Shown: positions 50,315-59,519, counted from the stretch's first letter. The stretch is DNA of 64,000 nt from an uncultured Latescibacterota bacterium (GCA_951813615.1 OX638377.1:4924599-4988598); one strand, 5' to 3'. Program-made: numbers and translations. The notes: generated by a model from the sequence alone, not told the origin.

Positions 50315-51646
50315 CTATGCGCCGATGCGCTCCAAAGCCACGGCCGCATTGGCGCGGGCGTAGCTATCCTCGTCGTCGATGTTTTTGTGCAGGGTGGGCA
50401 CAGCTTCGGCGGCGGCTGGCCCGATCTTGGCCAGCGAGAGCGCGGCGTTGTGGCGGATCCAGCTTTCGGAATCTCGCAAGCGATAGCTCAAGGCAGGCAC
50501 GGCATCGGCGGCGACCGGACCGATATTGCCGAGTGCCTCGACTGCATTGCGCCGCACCCACTCGGCCTCGTCGTCGAGGGCGCGGGTGAGGTGGGGAACG
50601 GTATCGGACGCTGTGGTGCCCAAGTCGCCGAGTACATCGGCGGCCGCGGCGCGCAGCCACCAGTCGTTTTCGTCGAGCAGTTCTACCATGTGGGGCACAG
50701 CGGGGCGGCCAACGGCGGAAAGGGCGGCGACCGCGTCGAGTTGGCTGGGGTTGGTGTGTGCATTCGCTAGGTTGGTTTCGAGACGCGCAGCGGCCTCGCC
50801 GCGCAGCGCGTTTAGGAGAACGGGCATTGCTTCCTCGCCGCGAGCGGCCAAGGCATATACGGCGCGCAGTCGCTCGGCTTCGGCATCGGTGTCTAATGCC
50901 CGACGCAACTCGTCGAGTGCAGCCGCCGCAGGGGCTGTGGAACCATTGGTGCCGCGCATCCAGTCCCAGGCGCGGCGACATAGCTCGGTGGGAGGATCTG
51001 TGCCTTCGGCTTGCCAAGCTCCGTCGCGATGGTCCCACGTGGGTGTCTGCGGCTCGCTCATGCGGGTGAAGAGGAATTTGACCATGAAGCGGTCGCGGTC
51101 GCTGGCGTTGGGCATGGCGCGGTGCCAGAGGTCGTAGTGGACGATGGTCACCGTTCCGGCTCGGCCGCAGAGGGACTGTTCCTCGCGCTCGTAGGCTTGT
51201 TTCGACGAATTGTAGTACTGAGTGGCCGGCAAGATCGCGGTCGGCCCCATGTCCAAGCTGACGTCCTGCGGATAGTAGAAGGCCATGGTCCAGCGGGTGC
51301 GGTGATGGCGGACGTTCTGGTCGTTTTCATAGCTATCTTGGTGCATGCCTTGGCCTTGGGACCCGCTGGGGTTGTGGTGGCAGTGGCGGTGCGGGTGGAT
51401 GAGGTAGGAGGGGCCGAGGAGGCTCTGAAGAGCACCGTCAACAGCGGGATCGCGAAGGATTTGATATAGGTCCGGGACTTGGGGGAGGATGTCGTTGCCG
51501 GGATTGCCTTCAGTGGCGAAGAGGGTTTCGATTTGACGGTGGATGTTTTGGTGGACTGCGGGTGGATGTGCGGTTTGCACGGTGATATAGCCATTGGTCA
51601 GGTAGGCTTGGACTTGGGCGTCGGTCAGGAGGATGGGTGTGGGCAT
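50315..51646 (-). CDS. PhyH dioxygenase fused to C-terminal HEAT repeats
   Basis: 443 residues from the ATG at 51646 (upstream AAGG; longer frame to 51679 adds an unlikely leader). Residues 1-235 are PhyH: GMHQDSYENDQ (His102, Asp104), DMGPTAILPATQ, and HYDLWHRAMPNASDRDR with the distal His and Arg. Residues about 250-443 are HEAT/PBS-lyase-type repeats: AVAALSAVGRPAVPHMVEL, AAADVLGDLGTTASDTVPHL, NAVEALGNIGPVAADAVPAL, NAALSLAKIGPAAAEAVPTL, NAAVALERIGA. HEAT solenoids bind partner proteins; in a dioxygenase this could target or regulate it. It is a paralogue of the 56869 product and related to the HEAT-less one at 42919. Confidence 0.9.
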   Translation of the reverse strand: MPTPILLTDAQVQAYLTNGYITVQTAHPPAVHQNIHRQIETLFATEGNPGNDILPQVPDLYQILRDPAVDGALQSLLGPSYLIHPHRHCHHNPSGSQGQGMHQDSYENDQNVRHHRTRWTMAFYYPQDVSLDMGPTAILPATQYYNSSKQAYEREEQSLCGRAGTVTIVHYDLWHRAMPNASDRDRFMVKFLFTRMSEPQTPTWDHRDGAWQAEGTDPPTELCRRAWDWMRGTNGSTAPAAAALDELRRALDTDAEAERLRAVYALAARGEEAMPVLLNALRGEAAARLETNLANAHTNPSQLDAVAALSAVGRPAVPHMVELLDENDWWLRAAAADVLGDLGTTASDTVPHLTRALDDEAEWVRRNAVEALGNIGPVAADAVPALSYRLRDSESWIRHNAALSLAKIGPAAAEAVPTLHKNIDDEDSYARANAAVALERIGA

Positions 51647-51827
51647 GAGGTGGGCCTTTTTGCTGTAGAGAAGAATCAAGGTACTGATGAAGAATAACGA
51701 TAATTGGCCATGCAGATAGCAAGCGACGCTATCCCAACCCAGTTCGTGCCATAACTTGACGCGGCGCTTTTAATTCTGCATAGAGAGCAGCACAAAAACT
51801 AGCTGCTTCCCGTACAAAGGAGGGATT

Positions 51828-53588
51828 GTGTCGAGTATAGATTACGCGCTGATGGCGCTCTATATGCTCTTCTTGGTGGGGATGGGACTGTACTACAGGC
51901 GGTTCGCCCAAGAGAGCATGGAAAATTACTTCTTGGGTGGGCGCAAGATGAAAGGGTGGATGAGCGGCACCAGCTATGCGGTCACCTGCATGAACGCCGA
52001 CGTAGCGCCAGCGTACTGCGGCATGACGGTCATCACTGGGACCTTTATCTGCTGGTGGTATTTGAGCCGCTTCGGGCTGGCGCTGATGATCGGTGGGCTG
52101 CTCTTCGCCGTATGCTGGCGACGGTTGAAAATTTTTACCTCGCCGGAATTTTACGAGCTCCGCTTTGGCGGTGCGGCTGCGCCGACGATGCGCGCTTGGG
52201 TCTCAATGCGCAGCGCCTTTATCGCAGTGGTAGCTTGGACCGGAGCCGGGCTTTTGGGGCTGACGAAAGTGTCCGAGGCGCTCTTGGGCTGGTCGCGCTT
52301 TGAGACCTTTTTGCTGGTCATTCCGATCATCTTGGTCTATGTGGTGCTCTCCGGCTATATGGGCGTGGTGATATCGGATCTGATCCAGACCGCGATCATG
52401 ATCGGTTCTTCGCTGGTGCTGATGGGCTTGGTCTGGGCCGACTTCGGTGGGCCGACCGGGCTCTATCAAGCGCTGGTCGCGCAGTTTGGGGAAGGGGTCG
52501 TTAGCTGGCATCCGCCGATGAGTCACGAGCTTTTGGGGGTGGTGGGGATTATCGCGTGGACGATGGGGACCGCGATCGGCTATGGCGGCGATGTGGCCCC
52601 GATGGCCGGAGCGATGGAGGGCCAACGGCTGCTGTCGTGTCGCAACAGCCGCGAGGCGACGCGGATGTACGTCTGGACCGAGATCGTGCTCTTCCTCATG
52701 CTGGCGGTGCTGACCTTGCCGGCTCTGGGGGCGATGGTCAAATGGCCGGGCCTGCACGACGGCAGCATGGACAAGGAACTGGCCTACGGTCTCTTGTTGG
52801 GCCACTACCTGCCTTCGGGTCTTCTGGGGCTGGCGCTGGTGGCGATGTTCGCCTCGATCATGTCCACGGTGGACTCCAACATGAACTTCGGGGCCCAAGT
52901 TTTTATCAACGACGTGTATCGGCGCTTTATCAAACGCGGCGCTGAGATGGGTCACTACATGGGCGTCGGTCGGGTGGTGATGCTGGCGATCATGGGCCTC
53001 TCGCTGGCGGTCGCGCTACAGGCCGAGAACGTCATCGACATCGCGGTCTTCATGCTCGGGCTTTCCTCGGCTGAACTGACGGCCAACTGGGGCCAATGGT
53101 GGTGGTGGCGCTTTAACGGCAAGGCGCGGCTGGCTGCCTCGTTTGGCGGGCCGGTGGTATTTCTCCTGAACAAGTACGTGGTTTTCGTCCATTTGATTGA
53201 CGCGGGACAGGATGCGGCGTATGTGGTGGTACTCTCGTCGATTGCCGCGACGTGCTTGCTCTGGATCGCAGTGGCACTTTGCACCGAGCCAGAGCCAGAG
53301 GAAAAGCTTTTGGCTTTCTACAAAGAGGCGCGGCCGATGGGATGGTGGGGGCCGATCGCGCAAAAGGCGGGTGTTGAGACCGGTGGCGGCGCACCGATCG
53401 CGCACGGCCTAGGTCTTGCCCTACTCGGTGCGGTGGCTGTGGGAGGGGGCGTTATCGGTTTTTCGGGGTTTTACGTGGGGCGCTGGACTGTGGCGTTGGT
53501 CGGCGGATTGGTGGCACTGGTGCTGGGGGTAGCGTTGCGAGGGGCGTACGCGAGATATATGCGCCAAGTGGGTGCGGACGAGGGGTAA
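51828..53588 (+). CDS. Sodium:solute symporter (SSS family)
   Basis: 586 residues starting at GTG 51828 with AAAGGAGGG directly upstream; no ATG is close. The family pattern is clear: YFLGGRKMKGWMSGTSYAV in the first cytoplasmic loop, VWTEIVLFLMLAV, and HYLPSGLLGLALVAMFASIMSTVDSNMN with the SxxDS-type sodium site. About thirteen hydrophobic segments can be seen. It imports a solute with sodium; a sugar acid or other carboxylate is plausible from the surrounding catabolic genes but not shown. It lies divergently from the PhyH-HEAT gene at 50315. Confidence 0.9.
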   Translation: MSSIDYALMALYMLFLVGMGLYYRRFAQESMENYFLGGRKMKGWMSGTSYAVTCMNADVAPAYCGMTVITGTFICWWYLSRFGLALMIGGLLFAVCWRRLKIFTSPEFYELRFGGAAAPTMRAWVSMRSAFIAVVAWTGAGLLGLTKVSEALLGWSRFETFLLVIPIILVYVVLSGYMGVVISDLIQTAIMIGSSLVLMGLVWADFGGPTGLYQALVAQFGEGVVSWHPPMSHELLGVVGIIAWTMGTAIGYGGDVAPMAGAMEGQRLLSCRNSREATRMYVWTEIVLFLMLAVLTLPALGAMVKWPGLHDGSMDKELAYGLLLGHYLPSGLLGLALVAMFASIMSTVDSNMNFGAQVFINDVYRRFIKRGAEMGHYMGVGRVVMLAIMGLSLAVALQAENVIDIAVFMLGLSSAELTANWGQWWWWRFNGKARLAASFGGPVVFLLNKYVVFVHLIDAGQDAAYVVVLSSIAATCLLWIAVALCTEPEPEEKLLAFYKEARPMGWWGPIAQKAGVETGGGAPIAHGLGLALLGAVAVGGGVIGFSGFYVGRWTVALVGGLVALVLGVALRGAYARYMRQVGADEG

Positions 53589-53654
53589 TGAGATAGGCAG
53601 GTATTGCAATATGGCTTGCGACAGTAGCTGCTCTTAGCAGTATCCCGCCTGACA

Positions 53655-53692
53655 GCAAAAACCGGAAGCTCTCGTAGCTACGGCGCTTCCGG
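53655..53692 (-). terminator. Intrinsic terminator overlapping the stop of the CBM9-like gene
   Basis: CCGGAAGC pairs with GCTTCCGG across a 15-base loop, followed on the minus strand by TTTTTGC. The stop codon (53678-53680) lies in the loop, so the stem begins inside the last codons. Confidence 0.7.
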
Positions 53693-54466
53693 CGCTGGAC
53701 GCGCGGCTGGCGGCGCTGAGAATGCGTCTTCTCCCTCGCCCACGGTGATAGCGGAAAACTGCACGTATCCCCACATGTGGGGCTCGTGCATATTGATCAC
53801 GCCCATCGGCGACCACACCCAGTTGTCGCAGGGGACGCCCTCCCTTTTCAAATAACCGCCCTTGTAGCGGTCGAACTCCCACTCGACGCGGGAGAAGTTG
53901 ACCCGCCAGCGGTCGCCGGGATTGGGAGGGCAGGCGGTGCCGGCGTATTTTTCCATGCTGCTCCAAGGGATGGCGACCTCCACCGACCAGCCCCGATCCA
54001 CATCGTCCGAGCAATTGAGGGTGCCGTCGATCTGCACGGCGTGCTTGATGCCTTCAAAGTCGAAGCCCCAATCGGCCTCGCCGCCTCGGTTGTATTGCTT
54101 GGGCAGATACAGATCCCAAGCCACGTTGAGCGGGTTGATCTCAAATTCCATATAATGCTCGCCATCGTCGTCTGGGTCGATAAAGATCTCGAAGTCGTTG
54201 TCATTGCAAATGACTGAGTCGCGCTTGGTCAGCGTGCCCCACACGTGCGGCTCTTCCATATCGGCCCCAAAGTAGAAATAGTCGTCGTCCCACAGCATGG
54301 CGACCCGAGTGGCAAAGCGGGGCAGGGGCTTTTTGTCCCCTTCGATATCGACGAACAAAGGGGTGCGAGGGGCGCGCTTCCAGGACGCTTCGGTGAGGTG
54401 GCCGTCGATGGTGAGCGCTTCTTTGGCACGGTAGCACATGTATTGTTCGGGGGTGATCTGGCTCAT
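53678..54466 (-). CDS. CBM9-like protein without signal peptide
   Basis: 262 residues; AAGGAG nine bases before the ATG at 54466, which overlaps the previous stop as ATGA. The domain is carbohydrate-binding family 9-like: LTIDGHLTEASWKRAPR, VAMLWDDDYFYFGADMEEP, DNDFEIFIDPDDDGEHYMEFE, WDLYLPKQYNRGG, WSVEVAIPWSSM and WRVNFSRVEWEFDRYKGG. No signal peptide is visible, so it is probably cytoplasmic. Such proteins bind sugars in secreted enzymes; here the role is unknown. It is the last gene of a three-gene unit behind a GNAT and a cupin, and its end contains the terminator. Confidence 0.82.
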   Translation of the reverse strand: MSQITPEQYMCYRAKEALTIDGHLTEASWKRAPRTPLFVDIEGDKKPLPRFATRVAMLWDDDYFYFGADMEEPHVWGTLTKRDSVICNDNDFEIFIDPDDDGEHYMEFEINPLNVAWDLYLPKQYNRGGEADWGFDFEGIKHAVQIDGTLNCSDDVDRGWSVEVAIPWSSMEKYAGTACPPNPGDRWRVNFSRVEWEFDRYKGGYLKREGVPCDNWVWSPMGVINMHEPHMWGYVQFSAITVGEGEDAFSAPPAARPAPEAP

Positions 54467-55230
54467 TGATCGTCTCCTTGGTTTTTGAGAATAGGCCGGG
54501 TGAGATCTGCAAGGCGCAATCGCTGCTTGCCTTGGTCGTCAAAATTGTCTGGGGCTAACCAAGTCAAGAAGGCTTGCTCTAGCTCCGGCCACTCCGAATC
54601 AATGGCTGCGTACCACGCGGTGTCCCGATTGCGCCCGTTATAGACCGTTGCTTGGCGAAAAATTCCCTCAAACGAAAAACCCAGACGTTGGGCGGCTGCC
54701 CGCGATGCTTTGTTCAGGCTGTCGCACTTCCACGAATAGCGCCGATAGCCCAATTCGAATGCTTGCTTCATCATGAGGTACATGGCTTCGGTGGCCAATG
54801 GCGTTTGCTGTAGCTGCGGGGAATAGTGGATGTGCCCCACTTCAATAGCGCCGCTTGCAGGTGCGATGTTGAGGTAGCTCGCGACACCGCACGCTGCCCC
54901 AACACGCTTGTCCACGATGGCAAAGAACAGTGGATCGTCCCCTAGGCACGTCTCGTTCATCCAGTTCCGATAGCTGCCTTTGTCGGGGAAGGGGCCGTAT
55001 GCCAAGTAGGTCCAATTCTTGCCTTCCGCATCAGAGGCGTTGGCCTGATACAAATCGTCAAGATGGCTATCGACTTGCAGTGGTTCCAACCGACAAAGGC
55101 GACCTTCCATGCACTCTCTCGGCGGACTGGATGGTGGCGTCCAATCCGGTAGTGCGAAGCCGATCGGCTGTCCAAGGCTGTTGGTGCGTTCGCTCATGCG
55201 GTAGTTTTGCGGCGGCTCAGTACACCGCAT
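54463..55230 (-). CDS. RimJ/RimL-type GNAT acetyltransferase
   Basis: 255 residues from the ATG at 55230 (an ATG at 55197 is an alternative, neither with a strong ribosome site). Its start overlaps the cupin's stop by 14 bases and its stop overlaps the next ATG, so three genes are translationally linked. RLCRLEPLQVDSHLDDLYQA and PDKGSYRNWMNETCLGDDPLFFAIVD are N-terminal, then GHIHYSPQLQQTPLATEAMYLM, the acetyl-CoA-binding region, and YSWKCDSLNKASRAAAQRLGF, the C-terminal GNAT signature. Acetylation of a small amine or a protein N-terminus is possible. Confidence 0.85.
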   Translation of the reverse strand: MRCTEPPQNYRMSERTNSLGQPIGFALPDWTPPSSPPRECMEGRLCRLEPLQVDSHLDDLYQANASDAEGKNWTYLAYGPFPDKGSYRNWMNETCLGDDPLFFAIVDKRVGAACGVASYLNIAPASGAIEVGHIHYSPQLQQTPLATEAMYLMMKQAFELGYRRYSWKCDSLNKASRAAAQRLGFSFEGIFRQATVYNGRNRDTAWYAAIDSEWPELEQAFLTWLAPDNFDDQGKQRLRLADLTRPILKNQGDDQ

Positions 55231-55870
55231 CGACCGACCCCGCCCGGGGTGCCAGTCCGTTCCAGCCGTCCGCTACTTTGCTCGTCTGCTTAAAGAGTTG
55301 CAAAAGCGGTGCCCACATAGCCTCGCGTACGCGGCTGGCCGCTTCCATATCGCCGGCCATTAGGGCCTGCTTGAGTTCGCGGCCTTGTTCCTCTTGGATG
55401 CGCACGCTCTCCTGTGCTTGAGCCGCTAGGGCGCGCACTGCATCAATGTGGCTGTCGATCAACTCGACCACCGGCGTGGTCGAATCCGTCGTAGTATCGT
55501 AGTCGCTCGACGGCCTAAAGTGGGGCGGCTGGCGCTCGCCCTTTTCGTCGTAAAACGTATGCGTCGGCTGGATGTGCGGCGTCACCGAGAGGTACATATA
55601 GACTGGCTCGTCGCCGATGACTCGCACCGAGTGCGGCTCATCGGTCAGGGCGTAGCACATTTGCCCCGGTCCAACTTCTTTCACCTCGCCGTTGATTTTG
55701 AACTCCACCCGCCCCGACAAAATGATGAATATCTCGTCGCCCAAGTCGTGCGTGTGCCAAGCGTCGAGCGAGCCCGTGCCTGGCTCCAAACGGCAGAAGC
55801 GGGCGCGGATCTGTGGGCGCACCAGAATATTGCGGATATCTCGGCGACAATCGTACACCTCAAATCCCAT
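55217..55870 (-). CDS. Cupin-domain protein with C-terminal helical extension
   Basis: 217 residues from the ATG at 55870 (AAGGAGGAG seven bases upstream). The cupin motif 1 is DAWHTHDLGDEIFIILSGR (two His, Glu), motif 2 reads MCYALTDEPHSVRVIG with the last His. A helical segment from residue about 125 to 217 (ELIDSHIDAVRALAAQAQESVR) is extra and acid/base rich. A cupin binds a metal or ligand and may sense or modify a substrate. It is the first gene of the unit with GNAT and CBM9-like genes. Confidence 0.85.
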   Translation of the reverse strand: MGFEVYDCRRDIRNILVRPQIRARFCRLEPGTGSLDAWHTHDLGDEIFIILSGRVEFKINGEVKEVGPGQMCYALTDEPHSVRVIGDEPVYMYLSVTPHIQPTHTFYDEKGERQPPHFRPSSDYDTTTDSTTPVVELIDSHIDAVRALAAQAQESVRIQEEQGRELKQALMAGDMEAASRVREAMWAPLLQLFKQTSKVADGWNGLAPRAGSVDAVY

Positions 55871-56027
55871 GGCGTTCTCCTCCTTGAAAGGCAAAGACAG
55901 ATTCACTACCTTGCGCGGCACAATCTAACGTCCATTATGCGCTTAGCAAAGGCCCGCCGATGATGCAGTGCTGCTGCTTCGATTTGATCGATTATTTAGA
56001 CCGTGAGAGCGTCTTGGAAAATGCCTG

Positions 56028-56804
56028 ATGGACGGATCCTTCGACATTACTGACGAACAGCTCGCCCACTTCGAGCGCAACGGGTTCTTCCTGATCCCCA
56101 ACCCCCTCGGTGCCGAGGGTATGCGCCAGATCGACTTCCGGCAGCAGGAGGTCGAGCCGGAGTGGGAGCGCACCGAATTCCCCGAGGGCTGCAACCGGCT
56201 AGCCTGCCAGTTTCTGATGATCGGCGAGCCGCTGCTGCAGATGGTGGAGCACTCCGAGTTGGTCGAAGCGGCGCGGCGGATCCTAGACGCCGAAGAAGTA
56301 CACGTGGGTGCCTGCGGCATCGGCGATGCCTCGAAGATTGTCAGCGCCGATGGCCGACCGCAGCGGCAGGTCCACTGGCACGTGGACGGCGGGCCGGAAG
56401 TGAAACAGGTTTCCTTCCGCACTGCTCTCGATCGCCACGACGTCAGCAACGCGCCGCTGCGGGTGCTGCCCGGCAGCCAGCGCCGTCCCCGCGAGGAGGT
56501 GGCGGCTGAATTGCTACAACTCGAACTGGTCACCGGCACCCACGACGAGGTGCCGACGCACTGCTTCGCCCGCCATCCCAGCGAAGTCGAGGTCGTCCTC
56601 GATCCACGGTGGACTCTGGTGTGGACGCCCTCGTGTTGGCACGCCACTGGGGTGAAGACGGCTGCCGGTCCGCGACGCGCTATGGGCTGGAACTACTTCC
56701 CGCCGGGCGGCCACAAGCGCGACTTAGCGGCGTTGAAGCACTTGCATCCCGACTGGCCGGACTGGCCCGAGGCGCGGCAGCGTCTCTGGGGTCTGGTCGA
56801 TTGA
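56028..56804 (+). CDS. PhyH-family Fe(II)/2-oxoglutarate dioxygenase
   Basis: 258 residues; weak ribosome site (TTGGAAAA). HWHVDGGPE (His118, Asp120) and WTPSCWHATGVKTAAGPR (distal His and Arg) form the metal and 2-oxoglutarate site. The lid motif is LRVLPGSQRRPRE rather than the common PGSH. A wide region ELVTGTHDEVPTHCFARHP between them is long, so the substrate pocket may be different. It lies 64 bases upstream of the PhyH-HEAT gene in the same direction. Confidence 0.85.
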   Translation: MDGSFDITDEQLAHFERNGFFLIPNPLGAEGMRQIDFRQQEVEPEWERTEFPEGCNRLACQFLMIGEPLLQMVEHSELVEAARRILDAEEVHVGACGIGDASKIVSADGRPQRQVHWHVDGGPEVKQVSFRTALDRHDVSNAPLRVLPGSQRRPREEVAAELLQLELVTGTHDEVPTHCFARHPSEVEVVLDPRWTLVWTPSCWHATGVKTAAGPRRAMGWNYFPPGGHKRDLAALKHLHPDWPDWPEARQRLWGLVD

Positions 56805-56868
56805 CGAAGGGTTTGGATGGCTTGGGCAACTTGCGGTATTTTACGCATTTTTAGCGGAGGAGTTTCCT

Positions 56869-58311
56869 ATGGCGGATTCTATTCGGTTGTTGAGCGACGA
56901 AGAGATGCAGCGGTTTATCGTCGATGGATGTCTGACTGTGCAGGCGGATTATCCACCCTCGTTTCACGCCAGTATTCGCGATCAGATCGAGGCGGTTTTT
57001 GCGGCAGAAGGCAATCCCGGAAATAACATTTTGCCTCGGGTGCCGCTGATCGGGCGCGTGTTTGAGCACCCCAATGTGCAGGGCGCTCTGACGAGTCTGT
57101 TGGGACCAGATTACATTTTGAACCCCCATCGACATTGCCACTTGAATCCGCCCGGGCGACGGGGACAGCAATGGCACAAGGATTGTTATGTGTACGATCA
57201 CAATGTACGGCATCCGAGGTTTTACTGGGTGCTCGCTTTTTATTTTCCCCAGGACACGACGGAGGATATGGGGCCGTCGGGCGTGTTGCCCGGGATGCAG
57301 ATGTACAAGACCATTAGCGATGTGGATCCCGAAAAAACCCAGGAAGAAGCGCGGGCATTTTGCGGCCCTGCGGGGACGGTGGCGCTCATTCACTTTGATT
57401 CTTGGCATCGCGCAACAGAGAATGTCAGTAGCAAAAATCGGTATATGCTGAAATTTCAGTTTGCCCGGACGCAGGAGCCAGAGAAACCGACTTGGGATCA
57501 TCAACGTCGCGCGTGGTCGCCCGGAATCGAGGATCGGCATCCGGCCCTATCGCGAGATGTCTGGCACTGGTTGTGCGGAAAACCCAAGAAAAAACAGCAG
57601 TCCCCAAATGGCAATATGCAAGACTTGCTCTCGGTCTTAAAACGCGGATCGGAGGGCGAGCGGTTGGATGCGGCATATGGGTTAGCCGAGTTTGGCGCGC
57701 TGGCCGTGCCCGAACTCGTCGTGGCCATGGGGGAGGAAGCACTGGCCACGATCGCAGAGACCGAGGCCAAGACGCCGGACAATGCCCACGGAACCAATCC
57801 CACAAGCGGTTGTGCGGCGCTGGCATTGGCATCGATAGGCGCACCGGCCGCAGGGGCTTTGGCGGAGATGTTGTCCGATGAGCACTGGTGGGTGCGAGCG
57901 GTCGCCGCCCATGTGTTGGGACGCTTGGGCGCGAGCGCAATGGAGGTAGAACCCGCCCTGAGAAAGGCGATGAGCGATCGCCACTGGTGGGTGCGCCGCA
58001 ATGCGATTGAGGCGTTGGGTGCCATCGGCGTTTTTTCTGCTGAGCTGATTGCCAACCTGACAGCAGCAATCGGCGATGAGGACTACCGCGTGCGCCGCAA
58101 CGCCGCCCTCGTGCTGGCCAAGTCCGGCGCAGCGGGCTGTGCGGCGATTGAGACCTTGGCTGAGATGCTCGAAGACGAGAACCGCTACAACCGATTTTAC
58201 GCCGCTTATGGGTTAAAACAAATTGGCACGCCCGACGCACAGGATATTTTGTTCCGCTCACTGTTCAACTCGCGCTGGTGCTCCATTACGACCAAAGACG
58301 ACCTCTACTGA
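56869..58311 (+). CDS. PhyH dioxygenase fused to C-terminal HEAT repeats
   Basis: 480 residues; GGAGGAG before the ATG. Residues 1-240 are PhyH: QQWHKDCYVYDHN (His103, Asp105), DMGPSGVLPGMQMYK, and HFDSWHRATENVSSKNR with the distal His and Arg. Residues about 255-470 are HEAT-type repeats: AAYGLAEFGALAVPELVV, AALALASIGAPAAGALAEM, AHVLGRLGASAMEVEPAL, NAIEALGAIGVFSAELIANL, NAALVLAKSGAAGCAAIET, YAAYGLKQIGTPDAQDI. It is the paralogue of the 50315 product, sharing EGNPGN and SLLGPxYxxxPHRHCH blocks. The helical part suggests docking to another protein. Confidence 0.9.
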   Translation: MADSIRLLSDEEMQRFIVDGCLTVQADYPPSFHASIRDQIEAVFAAEGNPGNNILPRVPLIGRVFEHPNVQGALTSLLGPDYILNPHRHCHLNPPGRRGQQWHKDCYVYDHNVRHPRFYWVLAFYFPQDTTEDMGPSGVLPGMQMYKTISDVDPEKTQEEARAFCGPAGTVALIHFDSWHRATENVSSKNRYMLKFQFARTQEPEKPTWDHQRRAWSPGIEDRHPALSRDVWHWLCGKPKKKQQSPNGNMQDLLSVLKRGSEGERLDAAYGLAEFGALAVPELVVAMGEEALATIAETEAKTPDNAHGTNPTSGCAALALASIGAPAAGALAEMLSDEHWWVRAVAAHVLGRLGASAMEVEPALRKAMSDRHWWVRRNAIEALGAIGVFSAELIANLTAAIGDEDYRVRRNAALVLAKSGAAGCAAIETLAEMLEDENRYNRFYAAYGLKQIGTPDAQDILFRSLFNSRWCSITTKDDLY

Positions 58312-58424
58312 GCCCGATTACAGGCGAAAAGCTGTGCTAAATAATGGGTAGGGCGATGGACTCGGGAACCCGCTGGCGGTCTCCAGAGAACGTCGTCTAA
58401 GGCAAAGGAAAAAAGGATCCTTCC

Positions 58425-59519
58425 ATGTCCGAACACATTACCATTCTCGGCGGCGGCAATACGGCATTTGCCACGGCTGCAAATCTTACCCTGAAAGGTT
58501 TTGCTATTACGCTTTGCGAATTGCCAGAATTTGGGCACACGCTCGATCCGGTGCGCGACCAAGGCGTGATTCATTTGGTGGGGGTCGAAGAGACGGGGGC
58601 CGCAAAAATTCACGGCATGACCACGGATATGGAAGCGGCGCTGAATGCGTCTGACTTGATTCTGTTAATCGTGCCGGCGTATGCCCACAAACCATTTGCC
58701 ATTGCCTGCGCCCCCCATCTCAGACCCGAACACATGGTCGTGCTGATGCCGGGCACATTGGGCTCATTGGAATGGGCGACGCTATTGCGCGACCAAGGAG
58801 TAGCAGACATCGCGCTGGCGGAGGTGGATACCGCGCCTTATGTGTGCCGGAAAACAGCGCCGGATACCGCGACGATTTGGGGCACCGTGACGGGCTTGGG
58901 CTTGGGGGTGTTGCCCGCGACAGCAACAGATCGCGTGCGCGCTCGTCTGTCGCCGCTGTTCCCGGGCATTCAGACCTATCCCACCGCGCTGGCCTGTGGT
59001 TTGTCCGCGATGAATCCGGTCGTGCATCCTGCGGGTGTGTTGATGAACGCAGGACGAATCGAATATGCGCACGGTGAGTTCTATTTCTACGAAGAAGGGG
59101 TATCCCCATCGGTGGCAAAGACGATCATGGCCGTGGATGCAGAGCGGAGGGCCATCGCAACAGCTTTGGGTTACGGTCTCATAGCGGCCGATGAAGCGTT
59201 TTACCGCGCGGGTTTTGGCCCTCGGGGGGATTTGTGGGCAACGATTAATGGCAGCCTAATGCTCACGCAACTCAAAGCGCCTGGGTCGCTCGAGAGCCGT
59301 TGGCTCAGCGAGGATATTCCATACGGTCTTTCCACTTGGCACGATGTGGGCGCGCAATACGGCGTGGACGCGCCTTTGATGCGTGGGTTGGTGGATATCG
59401 GGTCCGTGGTGATGGGGGCTGATGGGTGGGTCACGGGGCGGAGTGTGCGCGAACTGGGCATTGAGGGCATGGACTTGGATACCTTAAATGCGTTTTTGCA
59501 AACGGGTTCTGCACCGTGA
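58425..59519 (+). CDS. Opine/octopine dehydrogenase-like oxidoreductase
   Basis: 364 residues; AAAGGA before the ATG. The N-terminal NAD(P)-binding motif ITILGGGNTAFATAANLTLKG and the following LILLIVPAYAHKPFAIAC are typical of the NAD/NADP octopine/nopaline dehydrogenase family, with a C-terminal helical domain (SAMNPVVHPAGVLMNAGRIE, the catalytic His region). In opine synthesis the enzyme reductively joins an amino acid and a 2-keto acid. Metallophore (staphylopine-type) or carboxylate-linked amines are other options. It ends 3 bases into the longer frame of the TPR-TlpA gene but 50 bases before its true start. Confidence 0.85.
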   Translation: MSEHITILGGGNTAFATAANLTLKGFAITLCELPEFGHTLDPVRDQGVIHLVGVEETGAAKIHGMTTDMEAALNASDLILLIVPAYAHKPFAIACAPHLRPEHMVVLMPGTLGSLEWATLLRDQGVADIALAEVDTAPYVCRKTAPDTATIWGTVTGLGLGVLPATATDRVRARLSPLFPGIQTYPTALACGLSAMNPVVHPAGVLMNAGRIEYAHGEFYFYEEGVSPSVAKTIMAVDAERRAIATALGYGLIAADEAFYRAGFGPRGDLWATINGSLMLTQLKAPGSLESRWLSEDIPYGLSTWHDVGAQYGVDAPLMRGLVDIGSVVMGADGWVTGRSVRELGIEGMDLDTLNAFLQTGSAP

